Origin: Allomesorhizobium sp043769475
Lineage (GTDB): Bacteria > Pseudomonadota > Alphaproteobacteria > Rhizobiales > Rhizobiaceae
Reading direction: 5' to 3'
Assembly: GCF_043769475.1 (NCBI RefSeq)
Contig: NZ_CP171729.1
Location: forward strand, 2,356,001-2,420,000
DNA length: 64,000 bases
In this document: in pieces, positions 9,342 to 17,307 of the stretch
How positions within the stretch are numbered: position 1 is the first letter of the stretch
Layout of the letters: every line of letters starts with the position of its first letter
The notes under the pieces: model-generated
What the model was told of the DNA's origin: nothing
The model's input: the letters and a program-made list of their open reading frames with translations, nothing else
Databases searched by the model: none
Position numbers and translations under genes: made by a program

Positions 9342-9714
9342 ATGATCATGACCAAGCAACATTTCGGTACTTCGCATGTCCCGCTCTCCCCGGCGGTGAG
9401 GGCGGGCGACTTCGTCTTCATCTCCGGCCAGGTGCCGGTCGTCGACGGCCGTATTGTCGAGGGCGGCGTCGGCGCGCAGACGACGAAGGTGCTGGAGAAC
9501 ATCGCCGCCGCCCTGGCGCTGGCCGGCTGCGAGCTGTCGGATGTGGTCAAGACCACGGTATGGCTGAAGCGGGCCGAGGACTTTGCCGAGTTCAACGCTG
9601 CCTACGCACCCTTTTTTCCCGACCAACCCGCCGGCGCGCTCCACCGCTGAATCGCGGCTGATGATCGACATCCTGGTCGAGATCGAGGCCATCGCCTACA
9701 AGCCGCTCACGTAA
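9342..9714 (+). pseudogene. RidA family deaminase, frameshifted near its C-terminus
   Basis: The N-terminal 97 or so residues match RidA/YjgF (VPLSPAVRAGDFVFISGQ, TTKVLENI, VVKTTVWL), an imine deaminase that hydrolyses reactive enamines. As sequenced the frame ends early at 9650. In the overlapping frame the expected end continues as ARSTAESRLMIDILVEIEAIAYK up to the stop at 9714, so a single extra base near 9633 breaks the gene. The break falls just before the ARST motif that holds the catalytic arginine (Arg105 in E. coli RidA), so the truncated product would be inactive. It follows the D-threonine-aldolase-type gene, a plausible source of imines. Its end overlaps the convergent DHFR-like gene by 19 bases. 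Confidence 0.85.
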
Positions 9715-10124
9715 TCGCGACGACCAACCTCTGTAAGCCAACCGGGATTGAACCAGCGATCCGCCGGCCCGTCATAGGGTAGCCGCGTAACATCCCAGTG
9801 GCTGACGAAGCGGGCATAGGCGTCCCAGACTGGCGGCCCGCCACCGATGAAGACGATGCGGCCGGCAAAGCGCTTGAGCGTGTCCTCGGGATCCATGCTG
9901 GAGCGCACCACGAAGAGTTCCCGATCGCCGCGAGCGAATTCAGGAATGCTCGCGATCGTCTTTGGCCCGGCGAGCAAGACGTGTCCCCTAGTGATGTCGA
10001 AAAACCGCGCAACGTCGGCGATGAACTCCGGCGATCGGTTGCCTTCCCACGGCAAGCCGCCGTCGAGGCCGAGTTGCCCCGATTGGCCGATGGCACAGAC
10101 TACCCTGACCATTGTCAGCTGCAT
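9696..10124 (-). CDS. Dihydrofolate reductase-like protein
   Basis: A 142-residue protein with DHFR-fold hallmarks: an N-terminal VVCAIGQSGQLG strand and loop, GGLPWE (the substrate-binding PW pair), HVLLAGPKT and the IVFIGGGPPV cofactor glycine motif. It is shorter than typical DHFR (about 160 residues) and lacks some of the C-terminal strands, so folate reduction should not be assumed; a related NADPH-dependent reductase is possible. The start ATG has an AGGTCC-like upstream stretch rather than a strong site. It is read toward the ridA fragment. Confidence 0.75.
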   Translation of the reverse strand: MQLTMVRVVCAIGQSGQLGLDGGLPWEGNRSPEFIADVARFFDITRGHVLLAGPKTIASIPEFARGDRELFVVRSSMDPEDTLKRFAGRIVFIGGGPPVWDAYARFVSHWDVTRLPYDGPADRWFNPGWLTEVGRRDYVSGL

Positions 10125-10176
10125 GGGACCTCCACGGGACGGCACGTTTGAATTTTGACAATGTAGGACGCGAACT

Positions 10177-10611
10177 TCAGATGATGCCATGCTTCCCAAG
10201 AAGCGCCCGCTCATCGCCTGACACCCAGCCGAAAACCTTCGGCTCCCCGTCCAACATCTGAACGAAGTAGTGAACATCGAAATCTATCGCTACGTCCGGT
10301 TGATTCTTGCGGCCATAGGTTGCCGTCCAGGCGACATGAGCCACGCAATGATGTTCGTCTATCGGTGAGAGGCGGACGTTGCGTATCCGCATTTCCTTTG
10401 TGCCTATCGCCCGATAGTGTGCATAGCCTTGCACCATGACTTGCTTGAGCTGATCGTCGTTTTTTCCGGTCATGACCCCGGCAGGCGTCGCCGCTATGAA
10501 GTCGGAGGCATACAGAGATGCGACCTCATCCATGTCTATGTCGCCGCCAAGGGACTGCTTGAAAAAGCGCTCATATCGCTCGAATAGCTTCCTTATGCTG
10601 GTCTCCATCAT
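10177..10611 (-). CDS. NTF2-like (SnoaL-type) protein
   Basis: A 144-residue protein resembling the SnoaL/NTF2-like alpha+beta cone fold: an N-terminal helix (METSIRKLFERYERFF), ASLYASDFIAATPAG near residue 40, and a C-terminal sheet with HYFVQMLDGEPKVFGWVSGDE. No catalytic residues can be assigned. GGAG lies 7 bases before the chosen ATG-ATG pair. It stands alone after a 50-base gap from the DHFR-like gene on the same strand; function unknown. Confidence 0.75.
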   Translation of the reverse strand: MMETSIRKLFERYERFFKQSLGGDIDMDEVASLYASDFIAATPAGVMTGKNDDQLKQVMVQGYAHYRAIGTKEMRIRNVRLSPIDEHHCVAHVAWTATYGRKNQPDVAIDFDVHYFVQMLDGEPKVFGWVSGDERALLGKHGII

Positions 10612-10883
10612 TTCCGCTCCAAGCGCAGCCATGTTCTGCCTAGGTTCAATGGGACCGCCATCGTTCAGTCTGCGGACGGCGGCAACGGCTCACGAGGCGC
10701 GACGTCTCTAGTAAATTAGTGCAACAAGCCCAAGGACAAGACTGCCCGAGCAGCCGCAATCGGACACCGGTCAGCCTCGCTGCGGACCTGATGAGTGGAC
10801 CATCCGGTGGCGATGGCCGGGCGATGAGTGTTCGGATCAACTCCACCTTCGAATGGGCGGAGGTTCTGCCGCTGCGGTGAAAA

Positions 10884-11622
10884 CTACGCCCGAGAATCGT
10901 TTTTATCGATCTTCAGGCTGGCCGCATGCCGCATCATGCGGCGGAAGCTCATTGAGATATGGGCGCGTCTTATATGTCCGATCGATTCCCAATCGCCGAT
11001 CTCTGCTGCGGCAAGCACCTCCTCCATTTCGCGGCGGAACGCGGTGAACTCTTCCACAAGACCGAGCCGCGGCATCATTTTCAGGACCACGCGTGCAACC
11101 TGAAAATACAGGCGCTCGCTGATCTCGCGCAGCGGCTGGTTGCCGGTCATGGCGGTCAACTCGTAGAAAAAATCCATGTTGAGGCGCAGGAACGCGCGCT
11201 GATCGGGATTGAGGACGTCGGAATCGCAACGCGCAATGAGCGCCCGAATCCGGTCGAGATCGGCCGCCGTGCGCGGGATCGGCGAGAGCCTGCCGATCAG
11301 CAGCGCCAGTTCCAGGCGCAGATGATAGACCTGCTGCAATTCCTCGATGTCGACGTCGGTAACAAGCGTGCCGACGCCATGGACGGACTGGACCAGACCT
11401 TCGGATTCAAGCCGCGCCAGGACACGGCGAACCGGCGTGCGGCTGATCTCGAACTCCTGCGCCAACTCCTCCTCGGAGAGTCGGCTTCCGGGCGGGTAGT
11501 CGAGCAGACAGATGCGGTCGCGCAAAATGCGATAGATTCTGCTCGAACCGTTTCCGCGCCGAAAGCGGGCGCGGCGCGGAAGCAGTCTCCGTCACGGTCG
11601 CTGCGCCCGTTTCAAGCGTCAT
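10884..11622 (-). pseudogene. GntR family (FCD/FadR-type) regulator, frameshifted near its N-terminus
   Basis: The long frame encodes a GntR winged HTH (LSEEELAQEFEISRTPVRRVLARLESEGLV) and an FCD ligand domain ending near MSFRRMMRHAASLK. Translation in that frame could only begin at a TTG (11525) with no ribosome-binding site, cutting off the first HTH helix. The adjacent frame supplies an ATG at 11622 that overlaps the stop of the upstream ABC ATPase gene (ATGA), then 28 residues ending KRFEQ. Removing one base near 11538 joins these to IYRILRDRICLL, exactly what a GntR N-terminus should contain. It is probably the local regulator of the Ehu-type operon, either broken or misread by one base. 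Confidence 0.8.
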
Positions 11623-12398
11623 CCGGCCTCCAGGACAGCGTGCAGGAATTGCCGTGTCCGCTCGTTCTTGGGTGCACCGAAGAGCTCACTCGGCGGACCC
11701 TGCTCGCAGATCTTGCCCGCATGGAAGAAGCAGACGCGATCAGAAAATTCCTTGGCGAAGCCCATCTGATGGGTAACCATCAGCATGGTCAGGTCGTGTT
11801 CCCTGCCGAGTTTCCGGATGACCTCCAGCACTTCGCCGACAAGTTCGGGATCGAGCGCCGAGGTCACCTCGTCGAACAGCATGATTTTGGGCCGCATGGC
11901 AAGCGCCCTGGCGATCGCAACGCGCTGCTGCTGGCCGCCGGAGAGCTGCGAGGGGTAGTGACCCTTCTTCTGCGACAGTCCGACCATGTCCAGAAGCTCG
12001 GCGGCGCGTTCTTCCGCTTTGGCCCGTTTCATTCCGAGCACCGTTATCGGCGCCTCGATGCAATTCTGCATCGCCGTCATGTGCGGGAACAGGTTGAACG
12101 ACTGGAACACCATGCCGATCTTGGCTCGGATCTTGCGGATATGGGCGAGATCGGCGGGCACCAGCTTGCCGTTCCTCTCCATGTGCGTGAGCGGCTCGCC
12201 TTCGACCCAGATGACGCCGTCGTTGATCGTTTCCAGCGTCATCAGCATGCGCAGCACCGTGGTCTTGCCCGAGCCGGACGGGCCGATGACGGAAACTTTC
12301 TCGCCCCGGGCCACATCGAGATTGAGCCCGTCGAGAACGGTCAGCGCACCGTAGCGTTTCGAGACGTTCTCGAAGCGGACCATTGGTTGTTCGGTCAT
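11619..12398 (-). CDS. ehuA: Ectoine/amino-acid ABC transporter ATP-binding protein (EhuA-like)
   Basis: A 259-residue polar-amino-acid-type ABC ATPase (GlnQ/HisP family). Walker A GPSGSGKTT is at residues 39-47, the signature LSGGQQQRVAIARAL near 145-160, Walker B (IMLFDEVTSALD) near 170 and the switch histidine in MVTHQMGFAKE. It is the fourth gene of a B-C-D-A operon and overlaps its neighbours by ATGA on both sides. The companion binding protein and permeases resemble the Ehu ectoine/hydroxyectoine system of Sinorhizobium, but the real substrate is inferred only. Confidence 0.85.
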   Translation of the reverse strand: MTEQPMVRFENVSKRYGALTVLDGLNLDVARGEKVSVIGPSGSGKTTVLRMLMTLETINDGVIWVEGEPLTHMERNGKLVPADLAHIRKIRAKIGMVFQSFNLFPHMTAMQNCIEAPITVLGMKRAKAEERAAELLDMVGLSQKKGHYPSQLSGGQQQRVAIARALAMRPKIMLFDEVTSALDPELVGEVLEVIRKLGREHDLTMLMVTHQMGFAKEFSDRVCFFHAGKICEQGPPSELFGAPKNERTRQFLHAVLEAG

Positions 12399-13054
12399 CG
12401 CATGGTCCTCCGGTTGAGCACGCCTTCAAGGGAGCGGATAAGCGCGGCCGAAACCAGGCTCATCAAAAGAAAGAACAGGCCGACCAGCGTGATCGGCTCG
12501 GTGTAGCGGAACGTCTCGGAGCCGATGATCTTGGCGGTTTGCATAAGTTCCAGGACCGCGATCGCGGAAAGCAGCGGCGTCTCCTTGAACAGCGCTACGA
12601 GATAGTTGCCGAGCGCCGGCACGATCGGCGGGATGACCTGCGGGATGATGATGTCGCGGAAGGTCGTCCATTGCGAAAGGTTGAGCGCGATCGAGGCTTC
12701 CCACTGGCCGCGATGGATATTGTCGAACCCGGCGCGGTAGACCTCCGAGCAGTACGCGGCGTAATGGATGCCGATGGCGAGCACGCCGGCCGTGAAGGCG
12801 TCGAGCACGACGCCGAATTTCGGGAAGACGAAATAGATAAAGAATATCTGGATGAGCAGGGGCGTCGAGCGGATCAGCTCGACGAGCACCGAGATCGTCC
12901 AGCCGGTCCACGGCACGGCGATGCGGACCACGGCCAGCACGAGACCCAGCGATGCGGCGATCGCAAAGCCAAGCACCGTCGCCTCAATCGTGACGATGGC
13001 CGCGCTGGCGAGGACCGGAATGATTTCGAAGGCGAAGGCCCAATCCCAGATCAT
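12395..13054 (-). CDS. ehuD: Ectoine/amino-acid ABC transporter permease (EhuD-like)
   Basis: A 219-residue inner-membrane permease of the His/Glu/Gln family with about 5 transmembrane segments. The EAA-loop region is RGQWEASIALNLSQWTTFRDIIIPQ, followed by VPALGNYLVALFKETPLLSAI, as in EhuD. The ATG overlaps the stop of the first permease gene (ATGA) and the stop overlaps the ATPase start. It pairs with the EhuC-like subunit as a heterodimeric channel. Confidence 0.85.
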   Translation of the reverse strand: MIWDWAFAFEIIPVLASAAIVTIEATVLGFAIAASLGLVLAVVRIAVPWTGWTISVLVELIRSTPLLIQIFFIYFVFPKFGVVLDAFTAGVLAIGIHYAAYCSEVYRAGFDNIHRGQWEASIALNLSQWTTFRDIIIPQVIPPIVPALGNYLVALFKETPLLSAIAVLELMQTAKIIGSETFRYTEPITLVGLFFLLMSLVSAALIRSLEGVLNRRTMR

Positions 13055-13779
13055 GCTGCCCTCCCCCGCGCCAGCCCGAGCGATGCGCGCTTCTCGAGAA
13101 ATCTCATGCCTATGGTCAGCACCAGCGACATGGCGAGGTACATCAGCAGGACGAGGGTGAAGATCGGAATGGTCTTGAACGTGTTCTGGTTCATCTGCTG
13201 CGCCTTGAAGGCGAGATCCGAAAGCGTGATCAGCGAGACCAGCGCGGTCGATTTCAACAGCTCGATGAACAGATTGCCCCAAGGCGGGATCATCGCGACG
13301 AAAGCCTGCGGCAGGATGATCCGGCGCAGCATCTGGGGGCGGCTCATGTTTAGAGCGGTCGCCGCCTCCCACTGGCCGCGCGCGACGGCCTGGATCGCCC
13401 CGCGCACGCATTCCGATCCATATGCTCCGACGTTCAGGCCCAGCGCCAAGACGGCCACTGGAAACGCATCGAGCGAAAGGCCGAACTGCGGCAGCACGAA
13501 AAACAGCCAGAACAGTTGCACCAGCGCCGAGGTGCCGCGGAATATCTCGACATAGACCGTTGCCAGCCATCGGAGCGGCGCCGGACCGTACATCCGCGCC
13601 AGCGCGGCGAGCACGCCCATGACGACGGCGAGCAGGCTGCCGAGCACGGCGATCTCGATTGTCAGGACCGCGCCCTGCAAAAGTCCCGGCAGGAACAGGC
13701 TATATTCTTCCTGCGTCGCCAGCATGCCGATCACGGCAAGTGCTGCGACAAGCATGCCAACCAGTGTACCGATTCCCAT
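13051..13779 (-). CDS. ehuC: Ectoine/amino-acid ABC transporter permease (EhuC-like)
   Basis: A 242-residue permease of the same family with 5-6 membrane spans. Markers are the FRGTSALVQLFWLFFVLP segment, the EAA loop RGQWEAATALNMSRPQMLRRIILPQ and IELLKSTALVSLITLSDLAF, all close to EhuC as I recall it. The start is the ATG 6 bases after GGAGG; the TTG four codons upstream is unlikely. It lies 51 bases after the binding-protein gene. Confidence 0.85.
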   Translation of the reverse strand: MGIGTLVGMLVAALAVIGMLATQEEYSLFLPGLLQGAVLTIEIAVLGSLLAVVMGVLAALARMYGPAPLRWLATVYVEIFRGTSALVQLFWLFFVLPQFGLSLDAFPVAVLALGLNVGAYGSECVRGAIQAVARGQWEAATALNMSRPQMLRRIILPQAFVAMIPPWGNLFIELLKSTALVSLITLSDLAFKAQQMNQNTFKTIPIFTLVLLMYLAMSLVLTIGMRFLEKRASLGLARGRAA

Positions 13780-13830
13780 CTGCGCCTCCAAAAAAGGGGC
13801 GGCGCTCTCGCGCCGCCAGCAGTTGGGAAC

Positions 13831-14700
13831 TTATTGGCCGGCGCAAAGCTCGGCTGTGGTCTTGTTCGGCAGATAGTCCTTGCCGAAGCCGAGCGGTTCG
13901 ACCAGCGCGATATGCTCCGACGAGCCGAGGAACGTCTTCAGCTCGGCGTTGAACGCCTCGAGCAGATCCGTGTCCTCCTTGCGGAAACCGAAGCCGCCAT
14001 GGCCTTTCACCGACTTGCCGGCAACCTCGCCGAACGGCGTGGTCGATTCGACGCCGTCGGCCTTCTTGGCCATGTCGGCGATCGACAAGGCGGTCAGCGC
14101 GGCGGCATCCGCGCGGCCCGACTGGACGGCCGCGACAAGGCTGGACTGATCGGGCAAGGAAACAACCTGCTCGGCTGCAATGCCCGCGTCCTTCGCATAA
14201 CCGCCCTCGACGGCGCCCGCCATCACGGCCAGCTTGAGGTCGGCATTGTCCTTGATGCTGGAATAGTCCTTCACCCCTTTCGGGTTGCCCTTCGCCACCA
14301 GCATGGCCTGGCCGATGCCGTAAGACGGTTCGGAGAAATTGATCTCGGCGCAGCGCTTCGGGTTGATGAACATGCCGGCTGCGATGATGTCGAAGCGGCC
14401 GGCCTTGAGACCCGGAATGAGCGAGCCGAATTCGGTCAGCACGCCGTCCACCTGCGCAATGCCCATCTTGGCGAGCACTGCCTTGGCGACTTCCGGCGCC
14501 TCGCCGGTCAGCTTGCCGTCAGGCGTGGCGAAGCCGAACGGCGCCTCGTTGGCGAAGCCGACGCGGATAAAACCCTCCGCCTTGGCCTTCTCGAGCGTCG
14601 ACTGCGCCTGAGCCGGCAGCGATGTGAATGCCGCTCCGGCGAGAGCCAGAACAGCGGCCGCCTTGACGACCGAACGGCAGGATATTGATGACTTGAACAT
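13831..14700 (-). CDS. ehuB: Ectoine-type ABC transporter substrate-binding protein (EhuB-like)
   Basis: A 289-residue periplasmic receptor. Residues 1-32 are a Sec signal peptide ending LPAQAQ. The mature part has the SBP_bac_3 pattern with EAPFGF, LTGEAPEVAKAVLAKMG, TEFGSLIPGLKAGRFDIIAAGMFI and the PKRC region, close to EhuB. It heads an operon of receptor, two permeases and ATPase, then a GntR regulator, divergent from DoeA-like enzymes. A ligand of the ectoine or betaine/cyclic amidine type is likely, but no other genes for the rest of ectoine breakdown (DoeB, DoeC, DoeD) are in view. Confidence 0.85.
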   Translation of the reverse strand: MFKSSISCRSVVKAAAVLALAGAAFTSLPAQAQSTLEKAKAEGFIRVGFANEAPFGFATPDGKLTGEAPEVAKAVLAKMGIAQVDGVLTEFGSLIPGLKAGRFDIIAAGMFINPKRCAEINFSEPSYGIGQAMLVAKGNPKGVKDYSSIKDNADLKLAVMAGAVEGGYAKDAGIAAEQVVSLPDQSSLVAAVQSGRADAAALTALSIADMAKKADGVESTTPFGEVAGKSVKGHGGFGFRKEDTDLLEAFNAELKTFLGSSEHIALVEPLGFGKDYLPNKTTAELCAGQ

Positions 14701-14774
14701 GAGTTCCCCTTTTTTGATTTGCGCGGTTACCTGGATCGGCCTTTCTCGCGAAGCCGTCCCCAAGCTCATCTGAC

Positions 14775-14878
14775 GTATACAACTCCGCTAGACATCTGAC
14801 AAGCGAAGATGTTACATCGACCAGAAATCTGGACATTAGTCGATTTTGCGAGCCAGATTGTCGAATAGTTGTGCACAA
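14775..14878. promoter_or_regulatory. Candidate operator region between the ehu operon and the doeA-like gene
   Basis: The 231-base divergent region contains several small dyads: GTATAC at 14775-14780 in a TTGTATACGT context on the minus strand, ACATCT/AGATGT at 14792-14797 and 14807-14812, CCAGA-AA-TCTGG at 14821-14832, and a perfect TTGTGCACAA at 14869-14878. Short palindromes with a TGTATACA-like or TTGTNNACAA core are what FCD-type GntR regulators bind. Assignment to the local GntR protein is inference. Confidence 0.35.
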
Positions 14879-14931
14879 TTGAACTCAGCGCGAGAACCTT
14901 GTGCCTGGAACATGGCGGCGCGGGGAGGATC

Positions 14932-16113
14932 ATGAGCGGCTTCGGGATATTCACGGATACGGAATACGCACGGCGCCTGGCCGACGTGAAGGCGCGCATG
15001 GAAAAGGCCGGCTTCGACCTGATCATATGCCAGGATCCCGCCAATATGTGCTGGCTGACCGGCTATGACGGCTGGTCATTCTACGTCCCGCAATGCGTAC
15101 TCGTCCATCTCGAAGAGGAGCGGCCGATCTGGTTCGGCAGGGCTCAGGACGCAAAGAGCGCGCGCATGACCACCGGCCTGCCCGAACGCAACGTCGTTCC
15201 GTTCTCCGAGCGCCTGGTCCAGCAGCCGGTCGAGCATCCCTATGACGAACTCGCCGAACTGATCCGGGCGCGCGGCTGGGCAAACGCGCGCATCGGCGTC
15301 GAAATGGACGCTCACTATTACACGGCGCGCTGCCACGCTCATCTCACCCGGGGTCTGCCCGATGCCCGCTTCGCCAACAACCACGACCTCGTCAACTGGG
15401 CGCGATTGGTGAAGTCGGACGCGGAACTGGCGCTGATCCGCGAGGCGGGCGCCATTTGCAGCAACGCGATGAGGCGCGGCATCGAAAAGATGCGGCCGGG
15501 CGTGCCCCAGAACCATGTCATCGCCGAGATTTATCACGCGCAGATCATGGGCCTGCCGGGCGTCGGCGGCGACTATGCCGCGATCTGCCCGTTGGTGCCG
15601 GTCGGCGAAGGAACAAGCACGCCGCATTTGACCTGGTCAGACGCGCCGTTGCCGGACAATGGCCTCGCCATCATCGAGATCGCCGGTGTGCGGCATCGCT
15701 ACCATGCGGCGCTGACGCGGACCGTGCATTTCGGCAAGCCGCCGCAGGCCATGATCGATATGGCCAAGACGATAGTCGCAGGCGTCGACGCAGGCCTGGA
15801 GCTGACCAGGCCCGGCAAGACCGCTGAGGAGGTCGAGGCTGCGTGGCAGGCCGTGCTGCGCAAGAACGGCCTGAAGAAGGAAAGCCGCGTCGGCTATCCG
15901 GTCGGACTCGCCTACCCGCCCGATTGGGGCGAGCGCACAGCGAGCCTCCGGCCCGGCGACACCACCGAGATGCAGCCCGGCATGTGTTTCCACTTCATGG
16001 CCGGCGTCTGGCTCGAGGATTTCGGCATCTCGATCTCGGAATCCTTCGTGGTCACCGAACGCGGCGGCGAACGCCTCTGCGACGTGCCGCGCGAACTCAT
16101 CGTCATCGACTGA
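14932..16113 (+). CDS. doeA: Ectoine hydrolase-like M24 (creatinase/prolidase fold) enzyme, DoeA/EutD type
   Basis: A 393-residue enzyme with an N-terminal creatinase domain (residues about 10-150) and a C-terminal pita-bread domain. It shares long stretches with the ectoine hydrolase DoeA: WLTGYDGWSFYV, PHLTW, GYPVGLAYPPDWGERT and SLRPGDTTEMQPGM. The histidine of PHLTW is residue 232, the position of the catalytic histidine in creatinase, and the metal ligands of true prolidases are not conserved, as in DoeA and creatinase. DoeA opens the ectoine ring to N-acetyl-diaminobutyrate; creatinase gives sarcosine and urea. GGGGAGG lies 3 bases before the ATG. The adjoining sarcosine oxidase genes make a sarcosine-type product worth considering. 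Confidence 0.82.
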   Translation: MSGFGIFTDTEYARRLADVKARMEKAGFDLIICQDPANMCWLTGYDGWSFYVPQCVLVHLEEERPIWFGRAQDAKSARMTTGLPERNVVPFSERLVQQPVEHPYDELAELIRARGWANARIGVEMDAHYYTARCHAHLTRGLPDARFANNHDLVNWARLVKSDAELALIREAGAICSNAMRRGIEKMRPGVPQNHVIAEIYHAQIMGLPGVGGDYAAICPLVPVGEGTSTPHLTWSDAPLPDNGLAIIEIAGVRHRYHAALTRTVHFGKPPQAMIDMAKTIVAGVDAGLELTRPGKTAEEVEAAWQAVLRKNGLKKESRVGYPVGLAYPPDWGERTASLRPGDTTEMQPGMCFHFMAGVWLEDFGISISESFVVTERGGERLCDVPRELIVID

Positions 16114-16150
16114 CCACGCCTGCGAGAACCGTGCATTTCAAGGATATCTT

Positions 16151-17298
16151 ATGGACCGCAATCCCTTTTCCGAAGCCGAGATCGCCGGCCGCCTCGCCAG
16201 GGTCCGCGATGCGCTGGCTGAGCGCGAGCTCGACGCGGCGATCTTCGCCTCACCGGAAAACGTCTTTTATCTCACTGGGCTCGATCACTGGGGTTACTTC
16301 GCGCCCCACCTGCTGATCGTTCCGCTCGACGGAAAACCTGTTCTCGTCACCCGCTCGATGGAAAGGGTCACGGTCGAGAACCAGGTGACGGCAGCGGACT
16401 TCCGCGGCCATTCCGACAGCGAGACGGCGGCCGACCTCGCCGCCCGCGTGCTTTTTGAGCTTGGCCTGCCGGGAAAGCAGATCGGGCTCGAATACTGGAC
16501 ATCCGGGTTGAGCCACGGTCTCGCCGAAAAACTCGAGGCGCAGGCCGATGCCAGATGGAGCGATATCTCCGGGCTGGTCGACAGGATGCGGCGGGTGAAG
16601 AGCGCCGAGGAACAGGTGCTGATGCGCCAGGCAGCAGGGGTGACGGACGCCGCCGCGAGCGCTGCCATCACGGCGATTTCCGACCAAGCCTCCGAGCAGG
16701 AGGTCGCCGCGCAGTGCGTGGCGGCGATGATCCGCGCCGGCGGCCATGCGCCGGGCTTCGGACCCTTCATCCGACCGGCCGCGCGCCTTGGCGAGGAGCA
16801 TACGACCTGGGGCTCGGGCGTCTACCGCAAGGACGAGCCGGTCTTCGTCGAGCTCTCCGGCTGCGTTTCGCGCTATCACGCGCCGCTCGGGCGGCTCGTC
16901 CGCATCGGCCATATCAAGGACGAAGACGCTGCGATGGCCGAGGTGACCGCCAGGGCGTTCGACGCCGTCGTGAATGCGCTACGGCCGGGCGTGAAGGCCC
17001 GTGACGTCTATGCCGCCTGGCAGGGGTCGCCGACGAGGCGGGTCTTTCGCATTACCGCCGCCATCACTGCGGCTATCTGGTCGGCGCCGGCCAGCCGCCG
17101 TCCTGGACCGGCGGCAACTCGGTCACCGGCTTGAGGCACGATTCCGATCTCGAGATCGAGACCGGCATGAGCTTCCACATCCTGTCCTGGCTGATGCATA
17201 CCGGGCGCGGCGACGACTTCATCTCCAACACGGTCCTCCTGACCAACGCCGGCGCGGAAGTGCTGACGCGCACGCCGACCGGCCCGATCGTCCGCTGA
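16151..17298 (+). pseudogene. Second DoeA/creatinase-like M24 enzyme, frameshifted in the catalytic domain
   Basis: The first 290 residues match the M24 creatinase-like family and are clearly related to the gene just upstream (FYLTGLDHWGYF, SRYHAPLGRLVRIGH), with the equivalent active-site histidine in EEHTTW (residue 217). Near the G-run at 17023-17026 the frame breaks. The next frame continues correctly with VADEAGLSHYRRHHCGYLVG, QPPSWTGG, LEIETGMSFHILSW and ends at 17298, as expected for the C-terminal third. One missing base would explain it. As sequenced the protein loses the last strands of the pita-bread fold and gains a foreign tail. It lies 37 bases after the doeA-like gene and 9 bases before soxB. 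Confidence 0.85.
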
Positions 17299-17307
17299 AG
17301 CCGCGTC

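Noticed and set aside
10959..12506. A 515-codon plus-strand frame
   Set aside because: It is antisense to the GntR and ABC ATPase genes; composition is typical of antisense frames in GC-rich DNA.
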